DNA of 64,000 bases from Vibrio aerogenes (GTDB taxonomy: Bacteria > Pseudomonadota > Gammaproteobacteria > Enterobacterales > Vibrionaceae). The stretch is taken from positions 2,790,001-2,854,000 of the forward strand of contig NZ_AP024861.1 in NCBI RefSeq assembly GCF_024346755.1. The letters run 5' to 3'. The notes beneath the pieces were generated by a model that made no database searches, was not told the origin of the DNA, and saw nothing but the letters and a program-made list of their open reading frames with translations. Below are positions 38,001 through 46,928 of this stretch, piece after piece. Both the position numbers and the translations under genes were made by a program. The first letter of the stretch is position 1. Each line of letters opens with the position of its first letter.

Positions 38001-38402
38001 ATGAAATTACAAAATCTTATTGAACAGGGATATCAAACCCGGAACGACCTCAATTGTGCTGAGGCCATATTGAAGGGAGCTAACGACGCATACGATTTAG
38101 GCCTGAATGAGCAGACCATCCGGCTCGCAGCAGGCTTCGGAGGTGGTATGGGGGTTGAAAAGGCCTGTGGCGTCGTGACCGGTATGGCGATGGTACTCAG
38201 CTCGATGTATGCCAAAGAAAGAGGACACACCAGCCCGGAAATGAAAGAGAAAATAAAACGGGCGATCGAAAAGTTTGAATCTCAATATCAGTCAACCGAT
38301 TGTCGTTGTCTGAAAGCAAAACACCGGGACGAAAAAACAGGATGCCACGGGCTGATTCTTGCTGGCGGGAAGATTCTGGATGAGATCGTTGAAGCCGAAT
38401 AG
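38001..38402 (+). CDS. C_GCAxxG_C_C-family protein
   Basis: A 133-residue protein of the C_GCAxxG_C_C family (putative redox-active). The motif Cys are visible: 'DLNCAEAIL', 'EKACGVVTGMAM' (the GCAxxG position, here ACGVVTG), and 'TDCRCLKAKH' followed by 'GCHGLI'. The glycine-rich 'AAGFGGGMGVEKAC' is diagnostic. The function is unproven; metal or thiol redox chemistry is assumed. ATG 38001 has AGGAAG upstream; the frame extends to 37974 without support. Confidence 0.85.
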   Translation: MKLQNLIEQGYQTRNDLNCAEAILKGANDAYDLGLNEQTIRLAAGFGGGMGVEKACGVVTGMAMVLSSMYAKERGHTSPEMKEKIKRAIEKFESQYQSTDCRCLKAKHRDEKTGCHGLILAGGKILDEIVEAE

Positions 38403-38885
38403 TGCGCTTCCGGGAAGGTAATACAGATATCCGGATCAGATATGTTGCGCGTCGGCCTTTTTCACGCTCTTCAACAAAGCCGAACGCGCACCAGCCTCTT
38501 TTTGAAGGAACAAAAAGAGACGAAAAATTCCTTTTTTATTCAGCTTCTGTGCGCGGGACAGGACCGGTTTTTACCGTCTTCCATGGCGGGAAAAACCTTC
38601 AACAGATGTCGTGTCTGTTACTCCTTTGTTTTGACGGGGAATTTGAATTTGGATGGAAGAACCCTCATAAGCCTCGTTACCATGCTCCAGCGTGGTAATG
38701 AATACCTGACCCAAAGAATATTTGAAGATCTGTCCCTGTTAGATTCCGGCTCTGGCTTCCTTTAGTTCTTTGGCATCCGGACCAAGTGTTGCGCAGCGAA
38801 AATATTACCCAATGCGAAACTAGAGAAAATTCAATGCGCCGGTCATCTGTGTCTGATGGACAGGCCTGAAGCGTTTAATCAAGCT
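38403..38885. other. Intergenic region at the left edge of the T6SS repeat area
   Basis: About 480 bp with no supported gene. Two overlapping rightward frames (38402-38698, 38442-38765) contain only a REP-like hairpin (38671-38706) and no protein-like pattern. From about 38886 the first R repeat begins. Confidence 0.5.
38671..38706. repeat. REP-like hairpin element
   Basis: CCTCGTTACCATGCTCCAGC continues into GTGGTAATGAATAC. TTACCATGC pairs with GCGTGGTAA (one wobble) around TCCA. It resembles the widespread CTCGTTCCCACGCT...GCGTGGGAATGC extragenic palindromes of gamma-proteobacteria. One copy noticed here. Confidence 0.5.
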
Positions 38886-39265
38886 ATTCTCATGTTTTTA
38901 CTGGTTGATTGATCTTACAAAACTTCAGCGCAGCTTTATGGATGCGCTGAAAAGTTTTTCAATTTCAGTAACATCACCGTTCGCGTATCAGTGACTCTTT
39001 TTGCTCTACCACAAACACTCACGGGAAGAAGATTCTGGCAATGAAGCTGGTTTGGTACGCTCATACATCCAACGATCCAAGCGGCTTATGGTGCATGCGT
39101 CCCAGCCCATTTTCACGGCGGAAAACGGGCGAAAACGCCTTTTTACCACGCGCTGGCCGGATCGGGACTGGAAGCGCATCCCTGCGCCCAATCCCTGAAA
39201 TTCATCCTGAATTTCCCTGAATCATTGCTCAATGAAACTATAGTGAAGAGACTCAAAATAACGCC
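38886..39265. repeat. R repeat, copy 1 (long form)
   Basis: First of five copies of an intergenic repeat. This copy has the extended left part (about 38886-39015) that begins TTCTCATG and includes a CAGCGC/GCGCTG stem; the core begins near GACTCTTTTTGC and ends GAGACTCAAAATAACGCC at the stop codon of the next DUF6708-like gene. The core has open frames on both strands of about 61-67 codons that nearly all copies share. I see no transposase or terminal inverted repeat. Confidence 0.75.
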
Positions 39266-40267
39266 TTAAGCTGGTTCAAAAATATTCAGCTCAGGCCCGG
39301 TAGCCGGAATATGCTCTTCCCGCTGCCAGACAATGATTTCATCCAGCTTCTTCGCGTAGTCCTCATCACTCATCTCCCGCCAGTAGGTCGGATTACGGCC
39401 GGTTTTTTTATCATGGGCGGCGGTGGTTTCATCCTGCTCACGGAAAGGCTCCAGTATCGGGATATCCGGCAGGGGCTGGCTCACATCCATATATTGCTGA
39501 ATCATATTCCACACCCGCAGGTACTCTTCCTGCGACAGATGCATCCCACACATCGAACCCAGCCCGATGGCGCCTTCATTGTAATCATGATAACGGTGCA
39601 CCAGTTTCAGGTGATGACTCAGCAATCCCTGATGGTTCGGGTTACTCATCAGAATACAGTCAAACTCAATAAACGGATGACTGAATATCACCCGGTTTCC
39701 TTTACCGTATAACGTCACCATCCCGGTTTCCCGGCTCAGGGTAAAACGTTTACGGGCAAAAAGAGAAAGGTGCTCGATTTTAAAAAACTTATCTACAACA
39801 CCATTGACTAGCCATTTGGGACCGTTAAAGAGACACATCGGGGCATAGATTACTATAGCTGGCAGAGCAATATACAATATAAAAGTCGATAAAATATAAA
39901 TAGTTCCATCTAACCCGGCTTTTCCAGTTAAAGGAATAAGTGAAACTAAACTGACTAAAGGAAAAATAAACTGGAGTATAAATTTTGCACACGCAGCCAT
40001 AAAAAAATAAAACCCCAGCCATCTTACAAAAGTATAAGGTTCTAATCTGTTCTGATTCCAGTATAAATCGATCCCTACTTCAGCACTGTTCTCATGTACC
40101 GATGATTTGTATCCTCTGATCACGGAGGTCGCAATACTGTTGTGATCTGCCCGAGTGAAAGCAAACCTCTTTCCCCGCCGGTACAGACTTTCATACCAGC
40201 TGCTTTTACCGGGTCTGGGCTGTGGGGTGAAATCTCGGCTGTTATAGGCGCCGGGTTGATAAGCCAT
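39266..40267 (-). CDS. DUF6708-like membrane protein A (putative T6SS immunity)
   Basis: A 333-residue protein resembling the DUF6708 family. It has a conserved N-terminus (MAYQPGAYNSRDFTPQPRP...), a hydrophobic region at about 83-155 with two to three membrane helices ('WLGFYFFMAACAKFILQF', 'IYILSTFILYIALPAIVIY'), then a cytosolic domain ('LFARKRFTLSRETGMVTLYGKGNRVIFSHPFIEFDCI', 'QYMDVSQPLPDIPILEPFREQDE') ending 'GPELNIFEPA'. Paralogues in this window share near-identical ends but differ in the membrane region. The matching genes in module 2 follow a VasX-like toxin where tsiV2 lies in V. cholerae, so an immunity role is inferred. This copy has no toxin gene beside it. Confidence 0.7.
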   Translation of the reverse strand: MAYQPGAYNSRDFTPQPRPGKSSWYESLYRRGKRFAFTRADHNSIATSVIRGYKSSVHENSAEVGIDLYWNQNRLEPYTFVRWLGFYFFMAACAKFILQFIFPLVSLVSLIPLTGKAGLDGTIYILSTFILYIALPAIVIYAPMCLFNGPKWLVNGVVDKFFKIEHLSLFARKRFTLSRETGMVTLYGKGNRVIFSHPFIEFDCILMSNPNHQGLLSHHLKLVHRYHDYNEGAIGLGSMCGMHLSQEEYLRVWNMIQQYMDVSQPLPDIPILEPFREQDETTAAHDKKTGRNPTYWREMSDEDYAKKLDEIIVWQREEHIPATGPELNIFEPA

Positions 40268-40285
40268 TGAGTTTTCGTTTATTTA

Positions 40286-40526
40286 GAAGAGGATTCAGGC
40301 ATTGAAGCAGGTTTGGTACGCTCATACATCCAACGCTCCAAGCGGCTTATGGTGCATGTGTCCCAGCCCATTTTCACGGCGGAAAACGGGCGAAAACGCC
40401 TTTTTACCACGCGCTGGCCGGATCGGGACTGGAAGCGCATCCCTGCGCCCAATCCCTGAAATTCATCCTGAATTTCCCTGGGTCATTGCTCAATGAAACC
40501 ACAGTGAAGAGACTCAAAATAACGCC
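40286..40526. repeat. R repeat, copy 2 (core)
   Basis: Core R sequence between DUF6708-like genes A and B, from GAAGAGGATTCAGGCATTGA to the stop of gene B. It is nearly identical to the core of copy 1 and has the same orientation. The extended left part is absent. Confidence 0.75.
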
Positions 40527-41513
40527 TTAAGCTGGCTCAAAAATATTCAGCTCAGGCCCGGTTGGCGGTAAATCTTCTTCCCGCTGGATTCTGGCAATTT
40601 CCGTGATTTTTTGCTCAAACGCTTCATCGGTCATCTCACGCCAGTAACGGGGATTGCGCCCGGTTTGCTTATCATAAGCTACTGTCGTTTCATCCTGCTC
40701 ACGAAAAGGTTCCAGCATCGGGATATCCGGCAGGGGCTGGCTCACATCCATATACTGCTGAATCATATTCCACAAGCGTCTGTACTCGGCCCGTGGCATA
40801 TTCACGCCAGACATCACCCCGATATTAATCCCCTGTCCATAATCATGATAACGGTGCATTAACATCAGCTGATAACTTAATAATCCCTGATGGTTCGGGT
40901 TGCTGGCCAGAATACAGTCAAATTCAATAAATGGATGAGTAAAAATAACCCGGTTCTTTTCCCCGTATAATGTCACCATGCCGGTTTCACGGTTCATGGT
41001 GTATCGCTTGCGGGCAAATAAAGACACCTTCTCTTTATCGATTTGCGGATCACGCCAGTTAAGCCAGAGAATTGGGCTGTAGATAATTATCGCAGGAAGG
41101 GCAATATACAGATTAATTTCTATAAAAAAATCAAATACATCCCATAAAGTCCATGCATCACTAAATGATATAATAACACATAAAAAAACAAAAAAGGGGT
41201 AAGCAAACTGTAAAGCAACTTTTGCCATAGAAGCAATAAAAAAATAAAATCCAGCCCAGCGAACAAACGTATATGGCTCTAAGCGCTGATGAGTCCAAAA
41301 TTGTCCCAAACAGTTATCATCACCATTGACTAATGAAGGCGTTTGCTCCCTGATGGCGGAAGTCGCAATACTGTCATTCACCTGTGAATAGCCAAATTTT
41401 TCACCGCGCCGGTGCATTCGCTCTGACCAGCCCGGGTTTTCAGCCGGACGGGGCTGACGTTTAAAATCGCGGCTATTATAAGCCGTTGGTTGATAAGTAC
41501 GGTTCATTCTCAT
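40527..41513 (-). CDS. DUF6708-like membrane protein B (putative T6SS immunity)
   Basis: A 328-residue paralogue of the neighbouring DUF6708-like gene, and the most divergent of the four full-length copies in the window. It keeps 'YNSRDFKRQPRP', 'RLEPYTFVRWAGFYFF', 'SLFARKRYTMNRETGMVTLYGEKNRVIFTHPFIEFDCIL' and 'GPELNIFEPA', but its loop between the membrane segment and the SLFARKR motif is shorter, and many C-terminal residues differ. The start could be ATG 41513 or 41507. It probably protects against a different toxin variant. Orphaned from any effector gene in this window. Confidence 0.68.
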   Translation of the reverse strand: MRMNRTYQPTAYNSRDFKRQPRPAENPGWSERMHRRGEKFGYSQVNDSIATSAIREQTPSLVNGDDNCLGQFWTHQRLEPYTFVRWAGFYFFIASMAKVALQFAYPFFVFLCVIISFSDAWTLWDVFDFFIEINLYIALPAIIIYSPILWLNWRDPQIDKEKVSLFARKRYTMNRETGMVTLYGEKNRVIFTHPFIEFDCILASNPNHQGLLSYQLMLMHRYHDYGQGINIGVMSGVNMPRAEYRRLWNMIQQYMDVSQPLPDIPMLEPFREQDETTVAYDKQTGRNPRYWREMTDEAFEQKITEIARIQREEDLPPTGPELNIFEPA

Positions 41514-41797
41514 GTTTTTTCTGGTTGATTGATCCCACAGGCTCTAACGCATCAGTGACTCTTTTTGCGCTGCCACAAAGACTCACGGGAAGAAGATTTT
41601 AGCATTGAAGCAAGTTTGGTACGCTCATACATCCAACGATCCAAGCGGCTTATGGTGCATGCGTCCCAGCCCATTTTCACGGCGGAAAACGGGCGAAAAC
41701 GCCTTTTTACCACGCGCTGGCCGGATCGGAATTGGAAGCGCATCCTTGCGCCCAATCCCTGAAATTCATCCTGAATTTCCCTCGGTCATTGCTCAAA
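41514..41797. repeat. R repeat, copy 3
   Basis: R copy directly upstream of gene B, with part of the extended left segment (CTGGTTGATTGATCCCACAG) but a deletion that removes the stretch up to GCATCAGTGACTC. It ends near CATTGCTCAAATC, about 36 bp before the first E element. Confidence 0.7.
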
Positions 41798-41958
41798 TCA
41801 TCCACTGTTTACTGTGAAAAGACACCAATCCTTCTGTTAAGAAGCAATCAACAATAATCTTATATGAGATATATTTAAATCTTATTTATGACTTTCCTGA
41901 GGATTATATCGATGAAGATCACACTTTTTTGTCTGCTAAAAACCATACTTTCAATCCA

Positions 41959-41988
41959 TTGACTTCATTGTCACCCCAACCGTAAACT
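41959..41988 (+). promoter_or_regulatory. Predicted promoter, E copy 1
   Basis: TTGACT (41959-41964) and TAAACT (41983-41988) with an 18-bp spacer; identical in all three E copies. Confidence 0.5.
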
Positions 41989-41993
41989 ACTGC

Positions 41994-42249
41994 CTTCACT
42001 GGCAAAATCCAGTGAATGGGATTGGCCTCTCAAACTGAAACCACTAGACATATAGAAGCTGGCATTTATATTAGTTTCTGTGTGGAGCCTTGGCACACCT
42101 GTACTTTTTCAGAATGACGGTGAGCTGAGCAGGGGCGCTTCGGCGCGCCGTTTCCTAGTGGGCGGTAAGGCCAACCTTGTTCAGTTCACCACCATATAGT
42201 TTGGCCTCTGTATGGTGGTGAGTTACCTGTCATAACCATTAGGAAAAGA
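41994..42249 (+). ncRNA. Candidate structured leader RNA, E copy 1
   Basis: About 256 nt between the promoter and the 66-codon ORF, conserved with E2 and E3. Helices described under E2 are all present: TTCACTGG/CCAGTGAA, GTGTG/CACAC, GCGC-UUCG-GCGC, GGTAA/TTACC enclosing CACCACCATA/TATGGTGGTG. No known RNA family recognised. It might be an independent RNA, a riboregulator of the ORF, or both. Confidence 0.45.
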
Positions 42250-42450
42250 ATGATGCTTGAAATGCTTCCCTACAAACCCGACATTGCCCTGAAAGCACGG
42301 GAACTTATCCTCGAATTCAGTCAGACAATCGATGATCATCATGCCGATGCTCAGATGATTGATCAGATACAAAACTATCTGAATAACCTGATCACCTTAC
42401 ATGCTCTGCGACATCAGGCGCTGGAGGATTCCGTTTCCGGAATATCGTGA
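42250..42450 (+). CDS. 66-residue helical protein, E copy 1
   Basis: Unrecognised, all-helical, mildly acidic protein starting MMLEMLPYKPDIALKARE; no signal, membrane segment or Cys. A strong ribosome site (AGGAAAAG) lies directly before a doubled ATG (42250 or 42253). Three copies in the window differ at only a few residues (here Asp11, Gln35). Its strand is opposite to all surrounding T6SS genes. It may be the coding part of a mobile or regulatory element. Confidence 0.6.
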   Translation: MMLEMLPYKPDIALKARELILEFSQTIDDHHADAQMIDQIQNYLNNLITLHALRHQALEDSVSGIS

Positions 42451-42516
42451 ACTGGCAGGCTGGCTTAAAATGAACGGAGAAACAGAAAGGGGCGTTCAAG
42501 TGCCGCCCCTGATTGA

Positions 42517-42628
42517 TTAGGAAGCTGACAATGGTTCAAAAATATTCAGCTCTGGCCCGGTGGCCGGAATATGCGCTTCCCGCTGCCAGACAATGATTTC
42601 ATCCAGCTCCTGATCTTCTTTTATTTTG
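42517..42628 (-). pseudogene. Chimeric remnant: VasX-like effector 3' end joined to DUF6708-like 3' end
   Basis: Leftward reading gives KIKEDQE, identical to the last seven residues of the VasX-like effector of module 2, running directly into LDEIIVWQREAHIPATGPEL and NIFEP, the C-terminus of a DUF6708-like protein. The nearly complete DUF6708-like gene that should lie between has been deleted. This shows that a second VasX-like/DUF6708 cassette once occupied this spot. Confidence 0.7.
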
Positions 42629-42635
42629 CCTGAAT

Positions 42636-42990
42636 TCGCAGATCGATCCCACAGGCTCTGGCGCAGTTTTTGATGCGCTAAAAGGTCTTTCAATTTCAGT
42701 CACATCTCCGTTCGCGTATCAGTGACTCTTTTTGCGCTGCCAAAAAGACTCACGGGAAGAAGATATTAGCATTGAAGCAGGTTTGGAACGCTCATACATC
42801 CAACGATCCAAGCGGCTTAAGGTGCATGCGTCCCAGCCCATTTTCACGGCGGAAAACGGGCGAAAACGCCTTTTTACCACGCGCTGGCCGGATCGGGATT
42901 GGAAGCGCATCCTTGCGCCCAATCCCTGAAATTCATCCTGAATTTCCCTGGATCATTGCTCAATGAAACCACAGTGAAGAGACTCAAAAT
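42636..42990. repeat. R repeat, copy 4 (long form)
   Basis: Long-form R copy with the extended left part (GATCCCACAGGCTCTGGCGC onward) and the complete core. On its right it does not reach a DUF6708-like stop codon; the sequence switches at GACTCAAAAT into the interior of a Sel1-like gene, marking a recombination junction. Confidence 0.75.
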
Positions 42991-43170
42991 TTTGCTCTGT
43001 TCAGCTATGTGCAGCAATTCAGTTAACACCTTGGGTCCTTCAGCATGGCGGGACTGAAAACCAGATGGAATAATGTGATACAGCACATAACTGCCAAAAC
43101 CTAATGCAGCAATCGCACACAGGCTTAACACGAAGAGCATAATTAGCTTCAGATTGATTTTTTTTATCAT
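42874..43170 (-). pseudogene. Truncated Sel1-like immunity gene fused to R repeat
   Basis: ATG 43170 begins MIKKINLKLIMLFVLSLC as in the intact paralogues and continues to 'KVLTELLHIAEQSK', about 60 codons including the membrane anchor. At about 42990 the frame runs into R repeat sequence and stops at 42874. The Sel1 repeats are all lost. It is probably the last member of the tandem immunity array, cut by recombination with R. Confidence 0.8.
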
Positions 43171-43240
43171 AAGAAAAATAGTAAATTTAAAAATCAGAGC
43201 TGCAATAAAGACAAGCTCTGATTCTTTATTAGTCAATAAA

Positions 43241-44395
43241 CTATGGGCTTGGTGGATTCATTTCATCGATGTAAATAACTGGAGTCATTTCACTGATTGT
43301 TTTTTGGGATAATTTTTTTGCTTCAGATAATTCCTTATTATTTAACACATCTAAATTCTCATATTTCATTTTTATCTTTAATGTCATGAGATTGCTATTC
43401 CTGTTTGACAGTTCATCACTAGTAATAGCACATGATGCAACCTTAATTAGATTATCCCTTGTTTTATTTCCTCTCAAAAAGAAGTAATCCAAACATGTAT
43501 AATAGTCGCTATCAATTTTTTCAACCTGTTTTATAACCTTACCAATATATTGAGATGAAAACATTTCTCGATCATCAAGAATAACTGTAGATAAAGCCAA
43601 AGGATAATTATTATTGGCTAGCAAAGTCAGAATTTTATTTACCAGTACTATATCTTGCTTATCGACCGGACTATCCTTATCAAGATAGGGGCCATAATAA
43701 CCATGTCGTACATACCCCCCAAGTAAACTCATTAAAGGCTGATAATAATGCTGTTTAGCATTCTCTGTCACCAGTTGTTCCAGCTTTTTATGGACTTCGG
43801 CTGAATCACTGTATACATCAATATCCAGCTTCAGCAAATAATAAGCTGCTTTCAAATCGCCATTGTCAGCCCGCTGTTTCAGTAATTTCCGGCCTAACTT
43901 GCCCCATTTTTCCTTACAATAACCGAACATAAAACGCTGACAATCAGAATTATCCGCATCCAGTCGTAGTGCCGCATACGGATTCCCCAGCTCCGCAGAT
44001 TTCTGGTATAAATGTGCTGCTCTTGATGAACGATAAGGACTACCGTAAGTGATTTCTGCCAGCCAGAACATCGCATCGGCATTACCTTTTTCTGCCAGTG
44101 GCTCAAGGAGTTTTTCAGCAATATCCCAGCGGTGACGCTGGATCTCCAACACCGGCTGATAGAGCGGATTCTCCGGCCGGTAAGTACTGGCGATATACGG
44201 ATCCGGGTTAAAAGGCTTACTCTGTTCAGCCATGTGCAGCAATTCAGTTAACACCTTCGGCCCTTCAGCATGGCGGGACTGAAAACCAGATGGAATAATG
44301 TAATACAGCACATAACTGCCAAAACCTAATGCAGCAATCGCACACAGGCTTAACACGAAGAGCATAATTAGCTTCAGATTGATTTTTTTTATCAT
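43241..44395 (-). CDS. Sel1-like repeat membrane protein, copy 1 (putative T6SS immunity)
   Basis: A 384-residue protein with one N-terminal membrane helix (about 8-32) and an otherwise periplasmic helical-repeat body. Sel1/TPR-like units are visible at about 75-160 ('AEKLLEPLAEKGNADAMFWLAEITYGS', 'AAHLYQKSAELGNPYAALRL'). The C-terminal half is A/T-rich and diverges from its paralogues, but the final 'TPVIYIDEMN' is shared. It is one of four tandem copies downstream of the LysM effector gene; Sel1-type proteins are known T6SS immunity proteins, for example for some phospholipase effectors. Its specificity is unknown. Confidence 0.75.
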   Translation of the reverse strand: MIKKINLKLIMLFVLSLCAIAALGFGSYVLYYIIPSGFQSRHAEGPKVLTELLHMAEQSKPFNPDPYIASTYRPENPLYQPVLEIQRHRWDIAEKLLEPLAEKGNADAMFWLAEITYGSPYRSSRAAHLYQKSAELGNPYAALRLDADNSDCQRFMFGYCKEKWGKLGRKLLKQRADNGDLKAAYYLLKLDIDVYSDSAEVHKKLEQLVTENAKQHYYQPLMSLLGGYVRHGYYGPYLDKDSPVDKQDIVLVNKILTLLANNNYPLALSTVILDDREMFSSQYIGKVIKQVEKIDSDYYTCLDYFFLRGNKTRDNLIKVASCAITSDELSNRNSNLMTLKIKMKYENLDVLNNKELSEAKKLSQKTISEMTPVIYIDEMNPPSP

Positions 44396-44460
44396 AAATA
44401 ATAGTGAATTAGGTATCTGAGCAGCAATCCCTGCTGCCCTGATTTTTGTTAACAGAACAA

Positions 44461-45606
44461 CTATAGGTTCACTGAGTTCATTTCATCGATATAAATAACA
44501 GGAGTCATATTTTTAATAATATTATCAGCTATATGCTTTGCCTGAGATAGTTCGGCCTCAGATAACGGTGGATAGTCATTATATTTTAAATTCGATTTAA
44601 CCATATTAAAGTCATGATATCTATTAACTTCTTGATCGCTGGCAATAGCACATCCTGCAAGTTTAATCACATTGATACGTGGTTTATCTTCACCAACGGG
44701 ATAAAATTCTCTACAGACTGTGACACTAATATCAAGTTCATTTCTTTTGTTAATCATTTTCTCCATATATTCAGATGTAACTGAAATATCATCATCGAAT
44801 ATAATCTCAGACATGAGTGGCACATAGTTATTATTTACAGCAAGTTTCATTAGCTGAATAACTAGTCTTTTATTTTCAGAAGACAGTGGTTCTTTACGAT
44901 CAAAATAATACCCTTTAAGATAGCGTTTTAATAAATCAGCAAGCGGTCGGTAATAGTGATTTTTAGCATTCGCTGTGACTAAACTTTCAAGCTTTTTATG
45001 TTCTTCTTCAGTTGTTAGCAACTTATCTCTTAATAAATAATACCCAGCTTTTACATCACCTTTATCTGCTCGTTCTTTGAGTAGCTTTCGTCCTAACTTA
45101 CCCCATTTTTCTTTGCAATAACCGGACATAAAACGCTGACAATCAGAATTATCCACGTCCAGCCTTAATGCCGCATAAGGATTGCCAAGCTCTGCTGATT
45201 TCTGATATAAATGTGCAGCTTTGGATGAGCGATAAGGACTACCGTAAGTGATTTCTGCCAGCCAGAACATCGCATCGGCATTACCTTTTTCTGCCAGTGG
45301 CTCAAGTAGTTTTTCAGCAATATCCCAGCGGTGACGCTGAATTGCCAATACAGGTTGATATAACGGATTCTCCGGCCGGTAAGTACTGGCAATATACGGG
45401 TCTGGATTAAATGGTTTACTCTGCTCTGCCATGTGCAGCAGTTCCGTTAACACCTTAGGCCCTTCATTATGACGGGCAGTAAAACCATCAGGAAATAACC
45501 ATAAATAGCCAAACACTAAAAAGACAATCAAGACTAAGCTGACAAAAGCTATAGCGAGCCATTTGATAATATTTTTAAATAATGTTCTAAATTTGATTCT
45601 ACTCAT
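44461..45606 (-). CDS. Sel1-like repeat membrane protein, copy 2 (putative T6SS immunity)
   Basis: A 381-residue paralogue of the flanking Sel1-like genes with a different N-terminus: MSRIKFRTLFKNIIKWLAIAF replaces the MIKKINLKLIM anchor of the others, though one membrane helix remains (about 13-36). From 'EGPKVLTELLHMAEQSKPF' to about residue 190 it nearly matches copy 1, then diverges. This mosaic pattern implies recombination within the array. Confidence 0.73.
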   Translation of the reverse strand: MSRIKFRTLFKNIIKWLAIAFVSLVLIVFLVFGYLWLFPDGFTARHNEGPKVLTELLHMAEQSKPFNPDPYIASTYRPENPLYQPVLAIQRHRWDIAEKLLEPLAEKGNADAMFWLAEITYGSPYRSSKAAHLYQKSAELGNPYAALRLDVDNSDCQRFMSGYCKEKWGKLGRKLLKERADKGDVKAGYYLLRDKLLTTEEEHKKLESLVTANAKNHYYRPLADLLKRYLKGYYFDRKEPLSSENKRLVIQLMKLAVNNNYVPLMSEIIFDDDISVTSEYMEKMINKRNELDISVTVCREFYPVGEDKPRINVIKLAGCAIASDQEVNRYHDFNMVKSNLKYNDYPPLSEAELSQAKHIADNIIKNMTPVIYIDEMNSVNL

Positions 45607-45675
45607 TGTAAAAAATTATTTTTAAAAAGCCAAATCCATAATATTTCTAAGCTATCATTTCTATCATAAAATAAA

Positions 45676-46830
45676 CTATGGACTTGGTGGGTTTATTTCA
45701 TCGATGTAAATAACTGGTGTCATCTTACTGATCATTTTTTCTGAAATCTCTTTTGCTTGACTTATTTCATCTTCTGTTAGAGCATCTATATTTTCATCTT
45801 TCAAAACCATTTCTAATAAAGAAAGATTATGATTCCTATATGAAATTTTATCACTAGCGATAGCACAAGATGCAAGATTAACTATATTATCTCTACTTTT
45901 ATCTTCCCTCAAAAATAAATAGTCCAGACACGAATAATAATTAATACCTAATTTTTCAAGTTGACTCATTACTTTATCAATATATTGAGATGAAAACATA
46001 TCTCCATCATCGATAACTGTAGATAAAGCCAAAGGATAATTATTATTGGCTAGCAAAGTCAGAATTTTATTTACCAGTGCTATATCTTGCTTATCGACCG
46101 GACTATCCTTATCAAGATAGGGACCATAATAACCATGTCGTACATACCCCCCAAGTAAACTCATTAAAGGCTGATAATAATGCTGTTTAGCACTCTCAGT
46201 GACCAACTGTTCCAGCTTTTTATGAACTTCGGCTGAATCACTGTATACATCAATATCCAGCTTCAACAAATAATAAGCTGCTTTCACATCACCATTGTCA
46301 GCCCTCTGTTTCAGTAGTTTTCTCCCCAACTTACCCCATTTATCATCACAATAACCGGACATAAAACGCTGACAATCAGAATTATCCACGTCCAGCCTTA
46401 ATGCCGCATAAGGGTTACCTAACTCAGCTGCTTTCTGAAATAATTTTGCAGCCGGTCCTGCTGAATATAACCCACTGCCGTATGTGATCTCCCCAAGCCA
46501 AAACATGGCCTCCGCATTACCTTGTTCAACCAATGGCTTGAGTAATTTTTCAGCCTGCGCTAGCTTACCACGCTGTATCGCCAACACCGGCTGATAGAGC
46601 GGATTCTCCGGCCGGTAAGTACTGGCAATATACGGGTCTGGATTAAATGGTTTGCTCTGCTCTGCCATGTGCAGTAGTTCCGTTAACACCTTCGGCCCTT
46701 CAGCATGGCGGGACTGAAAACCAGATGGAATAATGTGATACAGCACATAACCGCCAAAACCTAATACTGCAATCACACACAAGCTTAAAACGAAGAGCAT
46801 AATTAGCTTCAGATTGATTTTTTTTATCAT
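45676..46830 (-). CDS. Sel1-like repeat membrane protein, copy 3 (putative T6SS immunity)
   Basis: A 384-residue paralogue with the common anchor MIKKINLKLIMLFVLSLC. The first Sel1 units differ from the other copies ('GKLAQAEKLLKPLVEQGNAEAMFWLGEITYGSG', then 'AAKLFQKAAELG'), while residues about 195-280 ('SDSAEVHKKLEQLVTES', 'GYVRHGYYGPYLDKDSPVDKQDI') are almost identical to copy 1. So different segments have different closest relatives, evidence of gene conversion. It lies 98 bp after copy 4. Confidence 0.75.
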   Translation of the reverse strand: MIKKINLKLIMLFVLSLCVIAVLGFGGYVLYHIIPSGFQSRHAEGPKVLTELLHMAEQSKPFNPDPYIASTYRPENPLYQPVLAIQRGKLAQAEKLLKPLVEQGNAEAMFWLGEITYGSGLYSAGPAAKLFQKAAELGNPYAALRLDVDNSDCQRFMSGYCDDKWGKLGRKLLKQRADNGDVKAAYYLLKLDIDVYSDSAEVHKKLEQLVTESAKQHYYQPLMSLLGGYVRHGYYGPYLDKDSPVDKQDIALVNKILTLLANNNYPLALSTVIDDGDMFSSQYIDKVMSQLEKLGINYYSCLDYLFLREDKSRDNIVNLASCAIASDKISYRNHNLSLLEMVLKDENIDALTEDEISQAKEISEKMISKMTPVIYIDEINPPSP

Positions 46831-46928
46831 AATTTCCAGCCAGACTCTTCTAACGGCTTATTTATCAATCCATAAAAATTTTTATAATTATTCATTCATT
46901 AGTTTTATACAATAGTTGCATATTAATT

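Larger units (their letters stand above)
41834..42450 (+). repeat. E element, copy 1
   Basis: First of three near-identical copies (about 616 bp each) of a repeated transcription unit: an A/T-rich left end with a near-palindrome (ATCTTATATGAGAT), a promoter, a structured leader and a 66-codon ORF. Copies 2 and 3 continue leftward into the 5' end of a divergent vgrG; this copy instead abuts an R repeat, so its vgrG has been lost. Identity begins at CTGTTAAGAAGCAATCAA. To the right, copies 1 and 2 continue into a DUF6708-like 3' end. Confidence 0.8.

Noticed and set aside
38402..38765. Two overlapping rightward frames after the C_GCAxxG_C_C gene
   Set aside because: They traverse a REP-like palindrome, a well-known source of spurious ORFs.
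39001..39198. Small frames on both strands of the R repeats (also 40302-40496, 41552-41762, 42719-42966, 55545-55739)
   Set aside because: Open in most copies but without ribosome sites or recognised domains; treated as part of the repeat rather than as genes, while noting a decayed gene is possible.
41834..42450. E element as an insertion sequence
   Set aside because: No transposase, no terminal inverted repeats and no target duplication visible; the only ORF is 66 codons.
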